A stretch of DNA of 64,000 nt from Streptococcus macedonicus ACA-DC 198. Its GTDB lineage: Bacteria > Bacillota > Bacilli > Lactobacillales > Streptococcaceae. The stretch lies in contig HE613569.1 in assembly GCA_000283635.1 (NCBI GenBank), positions 397,501-461,500 of the forward strand, written 5' to 3'. Made by a program: the position numbers and the translations under genes. Position 1 is the first letter of the stretch. Every line of letters begins with the position of its first letter. Below are positions 17,852-27,862 of the stretch, piece by piece. The notes below the pieces were generated by a model. The model was not told where the DNA came from. It ran no database searches and saw only the letters and a program-made list of their open reading frames with translations.

Positions 17852-18400
17852 ATGGATTTACAAGCGTTATTTGTGCAAGATGAAGAGTTAATGGGGATTC
17901 TTAGAGTAATAGCAGAGCTGGATTTGCAAGATTCTTGGCTAGCATCTGGGACATTACGCAACTATGTTTGGAATGTCTTGTCAGGAAAAGCTGGCTTGGC
18001 ACAAGCAAGTGATTTAGATGTCGTTTTTTATGATGCCAATGTGTCTTATGATGAAACGCTGGCGCTTCAGCAAGGCCTTCAACAGCGCTACCCAGCCTAT
18101 CAATGGGAAATCAAGAATCAGGTTTATATGCACAGCCATAGTCCAAATACGCTCCCTTACCAAAATGCGAGAGATGCTGTTAGCAAATATCCAGAGCGTT
18201 GCACAGCCATTGCAGCAAGATTGAACAATGATGAGTTGGAACTTTTTTTGCCTTATGGTGATGACGATATTGTTAATTTTGTCGTGCAACCGACACCGCA
18301 TTTTTCAGAAGATAAGAAACGGATGCAGGTCTATCGTGAACGCCTTGCTAAGAAAGATTGGCAGGAAAAATGGCCAAACTTACAACTGCTTGATAAATAA
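17852..18400 (+). CDS. Nucleotidyltransferase family protein (DUF925 type)
   Basis: 182-aa protein with WLASGTLRNYVW and SDLDVVFYD, the G-S/T and D-x-D pattern of minimal nucleotidyltransferases. The start chosen is ATG 17852 because GAGGG (17838-17842) is nine bases upstream; ATG 17843 would abut that site. No substrate is known for the family. Confidence 0.8.
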   Translation: MDLQALFVQDEELMGILRVIAELDLQDSWLASGTLRNYVWNVLSGKAGLAQASDLDVVFYDANVSYDETLALQQGLQQRYPAYQWEIKNQVYMHSHSPNTLPYQNARDAVSKYPERCTAIAARLNNDELELFLPYGDDDIVNFVVQPTPHFSEDKKRMQVYRERLAKKDWQEKWPNLQLLDK

Positions 18401-18469
18401 GAATAATACGCTAGGTGAAACAGATTGCTTTGAGTTTTGCAATGTGTTTCATTTTTTTATCTTTTATTG

Positions 18470-18513
18470 TTGACAAGTGTAAACTATAATCGTATAATAA
18501 ACCTACAAACGTA
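18470..18513 (+). promoter_or_regulatory. copYAZ promoter with CopY operators
   Basis: TTGACA (18470-18475), 17-base spacer, TATAAT (18493-18498): near-consensus promoter. GACAAGTGTA (18472-18481) matches the CopY box KACANNTGTA and covers the -35; TACAAACGTA (18504-18513) is a second copy with one mismatch just after the -10. Copper release of CopY would open the promoter. Confidence 0.85.
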
Positions 18514-18541
18514 AACCAAAACTGTTTTAAAGGAGGTAACA

Positions 18542-18973
18542 ATGTCAATTTCAAATGCAGAATGGGAAATCATGCGTGTTGTTTGGACGAAAGAGGAAAC
18601 AACTAGCAGCCAGATTTTGGAAATTCTCGAGCAAAAGACAGACTGGACAGCCTCAACCGTTAAAACATTGTTGAAACGACTAGTGGATAAAGGCTATTTA
18701 GCAACACAGAAATCGGGCAAATCATTTCTTTATTCAGCACTTGTTTCTGAAGAAGAAGCTATTAATCGACAAGCCGATGAGCTTTTTGATAAATTTTGTC
18801 AGCGCAAGCATACTGCAATTATCAAACATCTCGTGGAAACAACGCTGATGACAATGGCAGATATTAACGACTTGCAAGCTCTGCTATTGTCCAAAAAAGA
18901 AGAGGCACTTGAAGAAGTGCCGTGCAATTGCATCCCTGGGCAATGTCGCTGTAAAGATCATTTGAGTGCTTAG
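18542..18973 (+). CDS. copY: Copper-responsive repressor CopY
   Basis: 143-aa BlaI/MecI-type winged-helix repressor (NAEWEIMRVVW at the start, helix-turn-helix around TASTVKTLLKRL) with the CopY metal motif CNCIPGQCRC at residues 128-137 (CxCx4CxC). Zn keeps it on the DNA and Cu(I) displaces Zn and releases it. Two cop boxes flank its promoter. First gene of copYAZ. Confidence 0.95.
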   Translation: MSISNAEWEIMRVVWTKEETTSSQILEILEQKTDWTASTVKTLLKRLVDKGYLATQKSGKSFLYSALVSEEEAINRQADELFDKFCQRKHTAIIKHLVETTLMTMADINDLQALLLSKKEEALEEVPCNCIPGQCRCKDHLSA

Positions 18974-18996
18974 GGTTAGATTGGAAAGGAAAATAA

Positions 18997-21246
18997 ATGG
19001 CAAAAGAAGAAGTTTTTGTCATTGATGGAATGACCTGCGCAACTTGTGCTTTAACGATTGAAAATGCTGTTAAAAAATTAGACCATGTTGACTCCGCTGT
19101 TGTCAATCTAACAACGGAGAAATTGACGGTGAATTATAATCCTGACTTAGTCAGTGAAAAAGAAATTGAAAAAGAAATTGAAAAAGCAGTAGCAGATGCA
19201 GGTTATAGCGCCAGCATTTTTGACCCGACAATGGCAAAGAGTCAATCAAAGCGTCAAAGTGAAGCCACACAGAATATGTGGCATAAGTTTCTTTTATCAG
19301 CTTTGTTTGCGATACCGCTCCTCTATATTTCTATGGGAAGTATGGTGGGGCTTTGGGTGCCAGAAATCATCAGCATGTCAGCTCACCCATTGAACTTTGC
19401 TTTGATTCAGCTGATTTTGACGCTTCCTGTCATGTATTTTGGACGTGGTTTTTATGTCAATGGCTTCCGCTCATTGTTTAAAGGGCATCCTAATATGGAC
19501 TCGTTGGTTGCTTTGGCAACAACGGCTGCCTTCGTTTACAGCCTTTACGGTGTTTATCATATTATACTGGGGCATAGCCACCACGCGCATATGCTGTATT
19601 TTGAATCAGTTGCGGTAATTTTGACCTTAATCATTCTCGGGAAATACTTTGAAACGCTGTCAAAAGGTCGCACGTCAGATGCCATTCAAAAATTGGTGAA
19701 ATTATCAGCAAAAGAAGCAACGGTTATCCGTGACGGTGTGGAACAAGCTGTTGCGATTGAGGATGTGCGCGTTGGAGACCTTATTTTAGTAAAACCTGGG
19801 GGAAAAATCCCTGTTGACGGTAGTGTGGTTTCAGGGCACTCGGCGATTGATGAGTCAATGTTGACAGGGGAAAGTATCCCAGTTGAGAAAGCCACAGAGG
19901 ATAAGGTTTATGGTGCTTCAATCAATGGACAAGGGGCGCTAACCATTCGTGCTGAAAAAGTCGGTGATGAAACCTTGCTCGCCCAAATTATTAAATTGGT
20001 TGAGGATGCGCAGCAGACCAAAGCACCGATTGCGAAAATTGCGGATAAGGTAGCAGGTGTTTTTGTTCCAACTGTTATCGTGATTGCGCTTGTCACCTTC
20101 ATTTTCTGGTACTTGATTATGGGACAAACCTTTGTCTTTGCTCTCCAAGTTACCATTGCGGTTCTTGTCATTGCTTGTCCTTGTGCGCTTGGTCTTGCCA
20201 CACCGACAGCGATTATGGTCGGAACTGGTCGCGGTGCTGAAAATGGTATCCTCTATAAACGCGGTGATACCCTTGAAAATGCTCACCACCTCGATACCAT
20301 TGTCTTTGATAAAACAGGGACTATCACCCAAGGCAAACCACAAGTTGTTAATATTTTTGCTTACCAAGGCGATAAAGATAAGCTTCTTGCACAAGTTGCC
20401 TCAATCGAGAAATTGTCAGAACACCCTCTTAGTCAAGCCATTGTGGAAAAAGCATCCGCAGATAAGTTAGCTTTGACAGAGGTCACAAACTTTAAGTCCT
20501 TAACAGGATTTGGCTTGCAGGCTGATATTGACGGACAAACAGTTTACGTCGGAAACCGCAAGTTAATGGAAAAATATCAGGTTGACTTGACCGCTAGTCA
20601 AGAAGCGGTGCTGGCTGTGACTCAAAAAGGACAAACACCGATTTACATCTCGGCAAATGCACAACTACTAGGACTTATCACCGTAGCTGATTTGCTAAAA
20701 GCAGACAGTAAAGAAACCGTCGCTAAATTGCAAGAAAAAGGCATTGAGGTTGTCATGCTGACAGGCGACAATAGCAAGACAGCACAAGCTATTGCTAAAC
20801 AAGCTGGTATCAAAAATGTTATTAGCGAGGTCCTACCAGACCAGAAATCGCAAGCCATTCAGGATTTGCAAAGTCAAGGAAAAATGGTTGCCATGGTTGG
20901 TGACGGGATAAATGACGCACCCGCTTTAGCGGTAGCGGATATTGGTATCGCTGTCGGTTCTGGGACAGACATTGCTATTGAATCAGCAGATATTATTCTC
21001 ATGAAAGCAGAAATCTCAGATGTTCTGAAAGCCTTGAGCATTAGTCGTTTAACGATTAAAATTATCAAGGAAAATCTTTTCTGGGCATTTATCTACAATA
21101 TCTTAGCAATTCCTGTCGCTATGGGTGTATTATACCTATTTGGTGGACCTCTGTTAAATCCAATGATTGCAGGACTTGCCATGGGATTTAGCTCAGTTTC
21201 AGTCGTCCTCAATGCCCTTCGCCTAAAATATATTAAACTGAATTAA
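18997..21246 (+). CDS. copA: Copper-exporting P1B-type ATPase CopA
   Basis: 749-aa transporter: one N-terminal heavy-metal domain with GMTCATC (Cys14, Cys17), eight membrane helices, the membrane CPC motif (ACPCALGLA), phosphorylation site [14 protein letters not shown] (the HP motif) and [11 protein letters not shown]. It exports Cu(I) at the cost of ATP. GGAAAG precedes the ATG. Between copY and copZ, as in other streptococci. Confidence 0.95.
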   Translation: MAKEEVFVIDGMTCATCALTIENAVKKLDHVDSAVVNLTTEKLTVNYNPDLVSEKEIEKEIEKAVADAGYSASIFDPTMAKSQSKRQSEATQNMWHKFLLSALFAIPLLYISMGSMVGLWVPEIISMSAHPLNFALIQLILTLPVMYFGRGFYVNGFRSLFKGHPNMDSLVALATTAAFVYSLYGVYHIILGHSHHAHMLYFESVAVILTLIILGKYFETLSKGRTSDAIQKLVKLSAKEATVIRDGVEQAVAIEDVRVGDLILVKPGGKIPVDGSVVSGHSAIDESMLTGESIPVEKATEDKVYGASINGQGALTIRAEKVGDETLLAQIIKLVEDAQQTKAPIAKIADKVAGVFVPTVIVIALVTFIFWYLIMGQTFVFALQVTIAVLVIACPCALGLATPTAIMVGTGRGAENGILYKRGDTLENAHHLDTIVFDKTGTITQGKPQVVNIFAYQGDKDKLLAQVASIEKLSEHPLSQAIVEKASADKLALTEVTNFKSLTGFGLQADIDGQTVYVGNRKLMEKYQVDLTASQEAVLAVTQKGQTPIYISANAQLLGLITVADLLKADSKETVAKLQEKGIEVVMLTGDNSKTAQAIAKQAGIKNVISEVLPDQKSQAIQDLQSQGKMVAMVGDGINDAPALAVADIGIAVGSGTDIAIESADIILMKAEISDVLKALSISRLTIKIIKENLFWAFIYNILAIPVAMGVLYLFGGPLLNPMIAGLAMGFSSVSVVLNALRLKYIKLN

Positions 21247-21267
21247 TGATAAACAAAGGAGTTTCAC

Positions 21268-21471
21268 ATGGAAAAAACGTATGAAGTTACTGGCATGAAA
21301 TGCCAAGGTTGTGTCAAAACAGTGACAGAAAAATTGTCAGCTGTTCGTGGCGTTGAAAAAGTGGTTGTTGATTTGGATAAAAAACAAGCAACCGTCACAG
21401 GAAATCCTTTCAAGCTCTCCCTAAAACGAGCACTCAAGGGAACAAAATTCACACTTGGAAAAGAAATTTAA
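21268..21471 (+). CDS. copZ: Copper chaperone CopZ
   Basis: 67-aa heavy-metal-associated domain with GMKCQGC (Cys12, Cys15). It delivers Cu(I) to CopY and CopA. AAAGGAG precedes the ATG 21 bases after copA. A terminator follows. Confidence 0.94.
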   Translation: MEKTYEVTGMKCQGCVKTVTEKLSAVRGVEKVVVDLDKKQATVTGNPFKLSLKRALKGTKFTLGKEI

Positions 21472-21490
21472 AAGAATTTCAAAAATCAAA

Positions 21491-21517
21491 AAAACAGACT
21501 CAGTGCTGTTTTTTTTT
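21491..21517 (+). terminator. Terminator of copYAZ
   Basis: AAAACAG (21491-21497) pairs with CTGTTTT (21506-21512) in a run of nine T residues. Confidence 0.75.
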
Positions 21518-21570
21518 GCGTTAAAAATGATAAACTAGTCTAGTAAGAAAAAAATGAATTTGGAACGAAA

Positions 21571-22188
21571 ATGACAATAGATGTTTGGGATATTTTAAGT
21601 ATTATCGGAACGATTGCTTTTGCACTTTCAGGAGCTATTGTTGCCATGGAAGAAGATTTTGACATTCTAGGATTGTTTATCTTAGGATTTGTAACAGCTT
21701 TTGGTGGTGGTGCCATTCGTAATCTTTTGATAGGATTGCCCATTAGTGCGCTTTGGTCACAAGGTCAAGCATTTTATTTTGCCTTGGTTGCTATGCTATT
21801 TATCATGGTATTTCCAAATCTCATTACTCATAAAGGTTGGAGAAAGGCAGAAGTGTTGACGGATGCTATCGGGTTAGCGGCGTTTAGCGTGCAAGGAGCT
21901 ATGTATGCGGTGAAATTGCATCAACCCTTGAGTGCAGTCATTGTTGCGGCAGTTTTGACTGGTGCAGGTGGCGGTATTGTTCGTGATGTTTTAGCAGGGC
22001 GAAAACCTGGGGTGTTACGAAGCGAAGTTTATGCAGGTTGGTCAATTTTAGCAGCGCTAGCGATTTACTTTAAAATCGTCCATAACGATTCGGGTTATTA
22101 TTTGCTTGTTTTGATTCTGACCATCTTACGTATGATAGATTACTGGCGTCAATGGCATTTGCCAAAAATTAAACGGAAGGTCACTTAG
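21571..22188 (+). CDS. TRIC-type (UPF0126) membrane protein
   Basis: 205-aa protein with about seven hydrophobic helices in an internally repeated arrangement. Both halves have the glycine-rich signature (FGGGAIRNLL and GAGGGIVRDVL) of the YicG/UPF0126 family, which prokaryotic TRIC structures show to be trimeric cation channels. Role here unknown. The HAD phosphatase gene starts two bases after its stop. Confidence 0.85.
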   Translation: MTIDVWDILSIIGTIAFALSGAIVAMEEDFDILGLFILGFVTAFGGGAIRNLLIGLPISALWSQGQAFYFALVAMLFIMVFPNLITHKGWRKAEVLTDAIGLAAFSVQGAMYAVKLHQPLSAVIVAAVLTGAGGGIVRDVLAGRKPGVLRSEVYAGWSILAALAIYFKIVHNDSGYYLLVLILTILRMIDYWRQWHLPKIKRKVT

Positions 22189-22190
22189 AA

Positions 22191-23003
22191 ATGATTAAAT
22201 TAATTGCAATTGATTTAGACGGAACTTTACTGAATTCAGATAAAAAAATTCCTGATGAAAATGTCAAAGCTATTCAAGAAGCTGCTAAAGCAGGTGTGAA
22301 AATTGTTCTTTGTACAGGACGACCAAAATCAGGAATTCTGCCTTATTTTGAACGACTTGGCTTGACTGATGAAGAATACATTATTATGAATAATGGCTGC
22401 AGCATTTACAATACTAAGAATTGGGAGCTTGTCAGTTATGCCCAAGTTAATAATGATGAATTGGACAAATTAGACCAAGTGTTAGCAGACTATCCAGAGG
22501 TTTGCTTGACATTGACAGGCGAAAAACATTATTATGCCGTTGGAAGCGAAGTGCCAGAATTGGTTCAATACGATGCAGGGCTTGTTTTCGATACAGCTAA
22601 AGCTGTTAGCATTGATGAACTGAAAGCTAGTTCAGAAATTATCTTCCAAGCCATGTATATGGCAAGAGCGCCTTATTTGGACCCATTCCAAGAAGCCAAA
22701 GAAAGTGCCTTGGCAGCTGAATTTAGCGTGGTGCGCAGTCAAGAATACATCTTTGAAGCTATGCCGAAAGGTTATACAAAAGCTACGGCTCTTAAAGCTT
22801 TGTCAGAAAAACTTGGCTTTACTCCAGCAGAAGTAATGGCAATCGGTGACGCTGCTAATGACATTGAAATGCTAGAATTTGCTGATAACAGTGTTGCCAT
22901 GGGAAATGCGACTGACGAAGTCAAAGCGCTTTGCCGCTACGAAACAACAACCAACGACCAAGCAGGCGTAGCCCAAGCCATTTACGATTATGTGTTGAAA
23001 TAA
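22191..23003 (+). CDS. Cof-type HAD-IIB phosphatase
   Basis: 270-aa hydrolase with HAD motif I IAIDLDGTLL, motif II CTGRP, and motifs III/IV (Lys of KGYTKATALK, then AIGDAANDIEML). This subfamily dephosphorylates sugar phosphates or similar metabolites; substrate not predictable. In an operon with the TRIC-like gene. Confidence 0.9.
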   Translation: MIKLIAIDLDGTLLNSDKKIPDENVKAIQEAAKAGVKIVLCTGRPKSGILPYFERLGLTDEEYIIMNNGCSIYNTKNWELVSYAQVNNDELDKLDQVLADYPEVCLTLTGEKHYYAVGSEVPELVQYDAGLVFDTAKAVSIDELKASSEIIFQAMYMARAPYLDPFQEAKESALAAEFSVVRSQEYIFEAMPKGYTKATALKALSEKLGFTPAEVMAIGDAANDIEMLEFADNSVAMGNATDEVKALCRYETTTNDQAGVAQAIYDYVLK

Positions 23004-23024
23004 TTATCAGATAACAAACAAAAC

Positions 23025-23051
23025 TCCGACCAAATTTGATCGGATTTTTTT
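23025..23051. terminator. Terminator between convergent genes
   Basis: TCCGACCAAATTTGATCGGA is a near-perfect palindrome followed by seven T residues, lying between the HAD gene (+) and the TetR gene (-). Confidence 0.75.
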
Positions 23052-23055
23052 CTTC

Positions 23056-23616
23056 TTATAAGAAAAGTGGTAAACCAATAGCGGCTACTTCTTCGGCAGG
23101 AATTCGCATATCGTCGGCTACCCAGTTTGAGAGTACCGAGATAATGGCATTGCTCCAGAAAGAATTAGTGTAGCGAGAATCATGCTTTTTCTTGAAACGT
23201 TGATAAGCTTTTAAGCGTTTAGAAACGATACTTGTCAATAGCTTTTCAAGGTGTTGTTCAAAAATCATTCGTAAAACGTTGGCTTCCTTTTTCGCCTCCG
23301 TCAATATGAAAAGCCACGCTTGGGAGAGTTGTGTCTTTAAATTAAAATTTTTGATGCCTCGAAAAATACGGCGAACAATTTGCGTTAAAATAGATTCAAG
23401 AATGGCTTCTTTAGATTTGTAATTTCGATAGAAAGCATTACGTGAAACGCCAGCTTTAGCGACAAGTTCAGAAATCGTAATTTGATTTAGTGGTTTCTTT
23501 TCAAGAAGAAGAAGTAAAAGCGCAGTTTCAAGTGATTCACGCGTTAATTTTCGTGACTCCTTGTTGGACACCTGCAAATTTTGCAAGGATTTTTGTGAAA
23601 TTGTTTTTTCCGTCAT
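23056..23616 (-). CDS. TetR/AcrR-family transcriptional regulator
   Basis: 186-aa protein with an N-terminal helix-turn-helix (LVAKAGVSRNAFYRNYKSKEAIL, residues ~47-69) and an all-helical C-terminal ligand domain. It is divergent from degV, 133 bases away, and may control that gene. Ligand and targets unknown. Confidence 0.85.
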   Translation of the reverse strand: MTEKTISQKSLQNLQVSNKESRKLTRESLETALLLLLLEKKPLNQITISELVAKAGVSRNAFYRNYKSKEAILESILTQIVRRIFRGIKNFNLKTQLSQAWLFILTEAKKEANVLRMIFEQHLEKLLTSIVSKRLKAYQRFKKKHDSRYTNSFWSNAIISVLSNWVADDMRIPAEEVAAIGLPLFL

Positions 23617-23749
23617 GACAAAATCCTCTCACTTGTGACGTCTGATTGTTTTTGATAGCTAAGATAAAGGCTCTAATGATATAATTTTAGGAGAAAATAG
23701 TTTGTTTGTCAAATAATATCAAAATCAAAAGAAATGGAGGAAAAGAGAT

Positions 23750-24595
23750 TTGACTTGGAAAATTGTGACAGATTCTGGCTGTGATATTAAACATATCGAA
23801 GTTATCGCAGACCACACAGAATTTCAAAATGTCCCTCTAACAATACAGATTGGCTCAGAAATCTTTGTGGATGATGAAGGGTTAGATGTCGATAATATGG
23901 TGGCAAGTATGTATGCAAGTCCTACATCATCAAAATCAAGTTGCCCAAGCCCAGATGCCTTCTTACAAGCCTACCAAGGCGCTGAAAATGTCATTGCTAT
24001 TACGATTACAGGAAATTTATCAGGAAGTCAAAACAGCGCTCAAGTGGCTAAAAATATGCTTCTTGAAGAACACCCAAATGTTAATATTCATGTGATTGAC
24101 TCACTATCTGCAGGCGGTGAAATTGACTTGATTGTTTTAGAGTTAAACCGTCTAATTGCTAAAGGTCTCAGCTTTGATGAGGTGGTCGAAGCGATTACTG
24201 CTTACCAAGCTAAGAGTAAATTACTCTTTATTCTTGCTCGTGTGGATAACTTGGTGAAAAATGGTCGCTTGAGCAAATTGATTGGTAAAGTTATCGGACT
24301 TCTTAACATTCGTATGGTCGGAAAAGCTAGTGACGAAGGGACTTTAGAGCTTCTTCACAAGGCAAGAGGTCAGAAAAAAGCTGTTCAAGCAACAATCGAT
24401 GAAATGTTCAAAGAAGGTTATCAAGGTGGCAAAGTCATGATTACTCACGCCAACAATGAAAAAGCTTGCCAACAGCTAAGTGATAAAATCAAAGAGAAGT
24501 ACCCTCAAGCCGATATCACATTTATCAAAGCTTCAGGACTTTGTAGCTTCTATGGTGAAGATGGTGGTATCTTATTAGGATACGAAACAAAATAA
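23750..24595 (+). CDS. DegV-family fatty-acid-binding protein
   Basis: 281-aa protein with the DegV start WKIVTDSGCD, the TITGNLSGSQNSA segment and DSLSAGGE. DegV/FakB proteins bind a fatty acid and present it to the kinase FakA for membrane lipid synthesis. Which fatty acid is not predictable. TTG start 23750 with GGAGG nine bases upstream. It ends at a strong terminator. Confidence 0.88.
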   Translation: MTWKIVTDSGCDIKHIEVIADHTEFQNVPLTIQIGSEIFVDDEGLDVDNMVASMYASPTSSKSSCPSPDAFLQAYQGAENVIAITITGNLSGSQNSAQVAKNMLLEEHPNVNIHVIDSLSAGGEIDLIVLELNRLIAKGLSFDEVVEAITAYQAKSKLLFILARVDNLVKNGRLSKLIGKVIGLLNIRMVGKASDEGTLELLHKARGQKKAVQATIDEMFKEGYQGGKVMITHANNEKACQQLSDKIKEKYPQADITFIKASGLCSFYGEDGGILLGYETK

Positions 24596-24600
24596 ACGTC

Positions 24601-24640
24601 AAAACACCCAAGATGAATATCAGTCTTGGGTGTTTTGTGT
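24601..24640. terminator. Bidirectional terminator between degV and ygjV
   Basis: AAAACACCCAAGA (24601-24613) pairs perfectly with TCTTGGGTGTTTT (24624-24636), 13 bp. It reads into T/A runs both ways and overlaps the 3' end of the minus-strand gene. Confidence 0.85.
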
Positions 24641-25135
24641 ATGATGATTTAAGCCACTGTATTTTTTAATAGCAATAAGTGTTGTAATTGTGATGACCAC
24701 GTCCATAACTAAAGCAGGATAGGATTTAATGGTGAAGTCGTATAAAGACCAAAGTAGCATATTCTCAACCGTTACCCAGCGAAGCCATTGTACCCTATCA
24801 GTCAAAAAAGAAACGATAGTATAAGATACTGATGAAATCAAAGGTAAACAGCCGATTAATCCTAAATTATTGACATGAATGCCTAATGTTACTTGAATGA
24901 TAACGAGGAGAACAGTTGTATAAATTGAATCCCATTTCTTAATCATGAGCGTATTTCGAATGATAGAAATACTGATAGAAACAGCTCCCGTATAGCCACC
25001 CAACAAAAAATTGGCAACCATGGTAAAGAAATAATCAGACAGTTGCCAACTCAACATGCTTTTCTTAGTTTTGGCAAAAGATGAGATTGCTAAACAAGTT
25101 GCGCCAATGGCTGAAAAGACAAGGCCGATTGACAT
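24620..25135 (-). CDS. YgjV-family inner-membrane protein
   Basis: 171-aa protein with about five membrane helices, resembling the YgjV family (Pfam Imp-YgjV as I recall it): FSAIGATCLAISSFAKTKK near the start and SIIRNTLMIKKW. Function unknown. Its start is five bases after the stop of the repeat protein gene upstream on this strand, so the two are an operon. Confidence 0.7.
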   Translation of the reverse strand: MSIGLVFSAIGATCLAISSFAKTKKSMLSWQLSDYFFTMVANFLLGGYTGAVSISISIIRNTLMIKKWDSIYTTVLLVIIQVTLGIHVNNLGLIGCLPLISSVSYTIVSFLTDRVQWLRWVTVENMLLWSLYDFTIKSYPALVMDVVITITTLIAIKKYSGLNHHTQNTQD

Positions 25136-25140
25136 AATGA

Positions 25141-25722
25141 TTAATATCCGTAAGAATCGCTATTAGTGACAGTCGAATCAGAATAAGTATTATCGTAAGT
25201 GCTGTATATTGAATCACCTGAAGTAGTATTGCTTTGTGTAGTTGCTACTGCGATAGCATTAGAAACAGCATCCAGACGAGCCTGAAGTTGGTCTTTAACG
25301 GTTTCATTTGTTAGAACATCAATTGCTGCTTGTGCCGCAGTGACATTTGCGCTTGTTTGTTCAGATTCTGCCGTTGCAACAGCTGTTTCCGCATTGCTTT
25401 CATTGGTTACTTCAGCAGAGACAGCATCCAATTGTGATTGTAATTCTGTTTTTTTACTTTCATTAGAAAGTTTATTAATGGCTGCTTGGGCATTGGTAAT
25501 AGCTTCTGCCGTAGGATTGGCTTGTGCTTTTGCGAGCAATGCTTCTGCGTTAGCTTCTAGATCTTCTTCGCTAGTAGATGATGAAGATGAGACAGCAGTA
25601 GTTGTTTGTGAACTTGATGTGCTGGCATAATTGTTACCAAAGATTAGGTAAATACCCGCTCCAAAAGCAATTAAAATAATGATAAGTATGAGATAAGTAA
25701 CTTCACTTCTTGAGGTTTTCAT
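25141..25722 (-). CDS. Membrane-anchored extracellular protein with two helical repeats
   Basis: 193-aa protein: one N-terminal membrane helix (residues ~9-29), a Ser/Thr-rich linker, two similar ~38-residue helical repeats (one with AITNAQAAINKLSNES…LQSQLDAVSAEV, the other with NVTAAQAAIDVLTNET…LQARLDAVSNAI), then a Ser/Thr/Tyr/Asp-rich tail ending SYGY. The repeats resemble small helical surface modules (FIVAR/GA-like), but I cannot name the family. No LPxTG motif. First gene of the unit with ygjV. Confidence 0.7.
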   Translation of the reverse strand: MKTSRSEVTYLILIIILIAFGAGIYLIFGNNYASTSSSQTTTAVSSSSSTSEEDLEANAEALLAKAQANPTAEAITNAQAAINKLSNESKKTELQSQLDAVSAEVTNESNAETAVATAESEQTSANVTAAQAAIDVLTNETVKDQLQARLDAVSNAIAVATTQSNTTSGDSIYSTYDNTYSDSTVTNSDSYGY

Positions 25723-26071
25723 GAAAGCTCCTTTTCCTTTTTATAAAATTAGATACTACTTCAATAACGTAGCGTTATTCGATAAGTCAAATAATGTTAA
25801 ACTTCTGTGATTAACAGAGCATCTCTCTATATTATAACATAGAAATGACAGCACATTAATTTTTTTCGACATTCTCCTAAAAATTTACGCTAATTTAACC
25901 TAAAACGATTATACTGACAAAAAGGAAATTTCAAAAAATAATCGATTATTAAGAAATCAGTTTTTATCATTTTATAAAAAGAACAAAAAATACTGTTTGC
26001 TTACTTTTAATACATTAAAATGGAATTATCGACTTTTTACGATAAAAATTATAATATTTGAGGATAAAACC
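25723..26071. other. AT-rich divergent intergenic region
   Basis: 349 bases without a gene. Minus strand: TATAAT at 25836-25831, about 108 bases before the repeat-protein ATG. Plus strand: TATAAT at 26050-26055 just upstream of the cotransporter pseudogene, with GAGGA (26060-26064) as ribosome site. A long A/T-rich stretch lies between; nothing else seen. Confidence 0.5.
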
Positions 26072-27723
26072 GTGTCAGTAAGTTGGCAAGAAAGTGTTTT
26101 TAATTTTTTGGAGATCTAGGGCTCTTTCTCTTCAGTATTAAATACATGGGAGACGGTTTACAACAGGCTGCTGGAGATAGACTTCGTTATTATATTGATA
26201 AATATACGAGTAATCCTTTTCTAGGAATACTTGTTGGTTTAGCCATGTCAGCTTTAATCCAATCAAGTTCAGGAGTGACGGTTATTACTGTTGGGCTTGT
26301 GTCAGCGGGACTTTTGAACCTTCGACAAGCAATTGGAATCGTCATGGGTGCCAATATTGGAACAACGGTAACATCATTTTTAATTGGGTTTAATCTAGGA
26401 GATTATGCATTGCCGATGATTTTTGTTGGTGCTACCTTGTTGTTCTTTACATCACGTCGAAGCTTGGAAGCTTGAATAACATTGGACGTATTATTTTTAG
26501 TGTTGGGGGAATTTTCTTTGCACTCAATATAATGAGTGATGCAATGGAGCCTTTAAAATCTGTTTCAGCTTTTCAAGATTACCTAGCAACCTTGGGGGAT
26601 AAGCCAATTATGGGAGTTCTGACAGAGACAGGATGAACCATGCTTATTCAATCATCAGCTGCCATTATTGGGATTTTACAGGGCTTGTATGCTGGTAATT
26701 TGCTTGACCTTCAAGGAGCGATTCCGATTCTTCTAGGAAGTAACATTGGGACGTGTATCATAGCTGTTTTGGCATCAATTGGTTCGAATATAGCAGCTAA
26801 ATGTGTGGCAGCTGCCCATGTCCTTTTGAATGTGATTGAAACTGTGCTGTTTATGGTTCTTCTTTTACCATTTACAAGCTTAATGGAATGGATGCAATCA
26901 AGCCTTGATTTAACACCAGCGATGACTTTAGCCTTTGCCCACGGCACATTTAATATCGCTAAGACCATTCTCTTGTTCCCATTCATTGGAACACTGGCTT
27001 ATAGAACACTGGCTTATAATTGTGACTAAACTAATTCCTGGACAAGACGAAGCAGCGAAATACGAAGCAATCTATCTCGACAAAATTTTGTTGAAACAAG
27101 CACCAGCTATCGCACTCGGAAATGCTAAAAAAGAACTTATTCATTTGGGGGCTTATGCAACACAAGCCTTTGAAGCGGCATTTTTATTTGTAGAAACGAG
27201 TAATGAAAAATACGCTGATAAGACGCAAAAATTTGAAGATACGTTTAATAATCTCGATGAAGAATTGACCAAATACCTCATTGAGTTATCAAGTGACGAC
27301 CAATTGAATCAGCATGAAAGTGAGATTCTCTCAAGTCTTTTAGATCCATCACGTGATTTGGAACGTATTGGTGACCATAGTATTGGTTTTGTTCGTTTGA
27401 TGGAACACAATATTTCAAAAGACATTACGTTTTCACCAGCGGCAGTTAAGGAAATCGACCAACTTTACCATGAAACGCATCGTATGATTTTGGATGCTTT
27501 AAAGGTTGTTATTGATAATGATCGTGAATTGGCTGACGAATTGGTGGAACGTCATAAAGATATTGTGCATTTGGAACGTCGTATTCGTAAGAATCACATC
27601 AAACGCATGAATAATGGTGAATGTACACCGTTGGCAGGTATTAACTTTATTGACCTCATCACACCATGCACACGCATTACTGACCACGCTTTAAACTTAG
27701 TTAAAAAAGTCATTGAAGACTAA
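26072..27723 (+). pseudogene. Na+/phosphate cotransporter with PhoU domain (NptA/YjbB type), multiply broken
   Basis: Fragments in different frames together give an almost complete Na/Pi cotransporter: GTG 26072 start, repeat 1 with LIQSSSGVTVITVG and MGANIGTTVTSF, repeat 2 with MLIQSSAAIIGIL and LGSNIGTCI, then a C-terminal PhoU-like helical domain (27021-27723). Lesions: one base missing at the T run 26104-26109; tandem duplication of GAAGCTTG (26459-26474); TGA 26634-26636; tandem 15-base duplication (26989-27018) with a frame change. It would have exported or imported phosphate. The PhoU part stays open but has no start. Confidence 0.88.
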
Positions 27724-27740
27724 ATTTAGATTATATAGTA

Positions 27741-27776
27741 AATAGAAACTGGAATTCTTCCAAGTTTCTATTTTTT
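27741..27776 (+). terminator. Terminator after the cotransporter pseudogene
   Basis: AATAGAAACT and AGTTTCTATT pair, plus GG/CC, followed by six T residues. Confidence 0.75.
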
Positions 27777-27797
27777 GCCAAAAAAGTCAAATAAATT

Positions 27798-27838
27798 TGG
27801 TATATACCATTTACAAAAATAATCATTTGGCATATAAT
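27798..27838 (+). promoter_or_regulatory. nagA promoter with a palindromic operator
   Basis: TGGTATATACCA (27798-27809) is a perfect 12-base palindrome of the type bound by GntR/HutC regulators such as NagR. It abuts -35 TTTACA (27810-27815); 17 bases later is -10 TATAAT (27833-27838). Repression relieved by amino-sugar phosphate is the likely scheme; the regulator is not in the window. Confidence 0.65.
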
Positions 27839-27862
27839 ATAAATGAATGGAGGCGGTTAAAA

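Noticed and set aside
26935..27723. Independent PhoU-like gene
   Set aside because: The frame upstream of 27019 is nonsense and it lacks a ribosome site; it is the C-terminal domain of the broken cotransporter.
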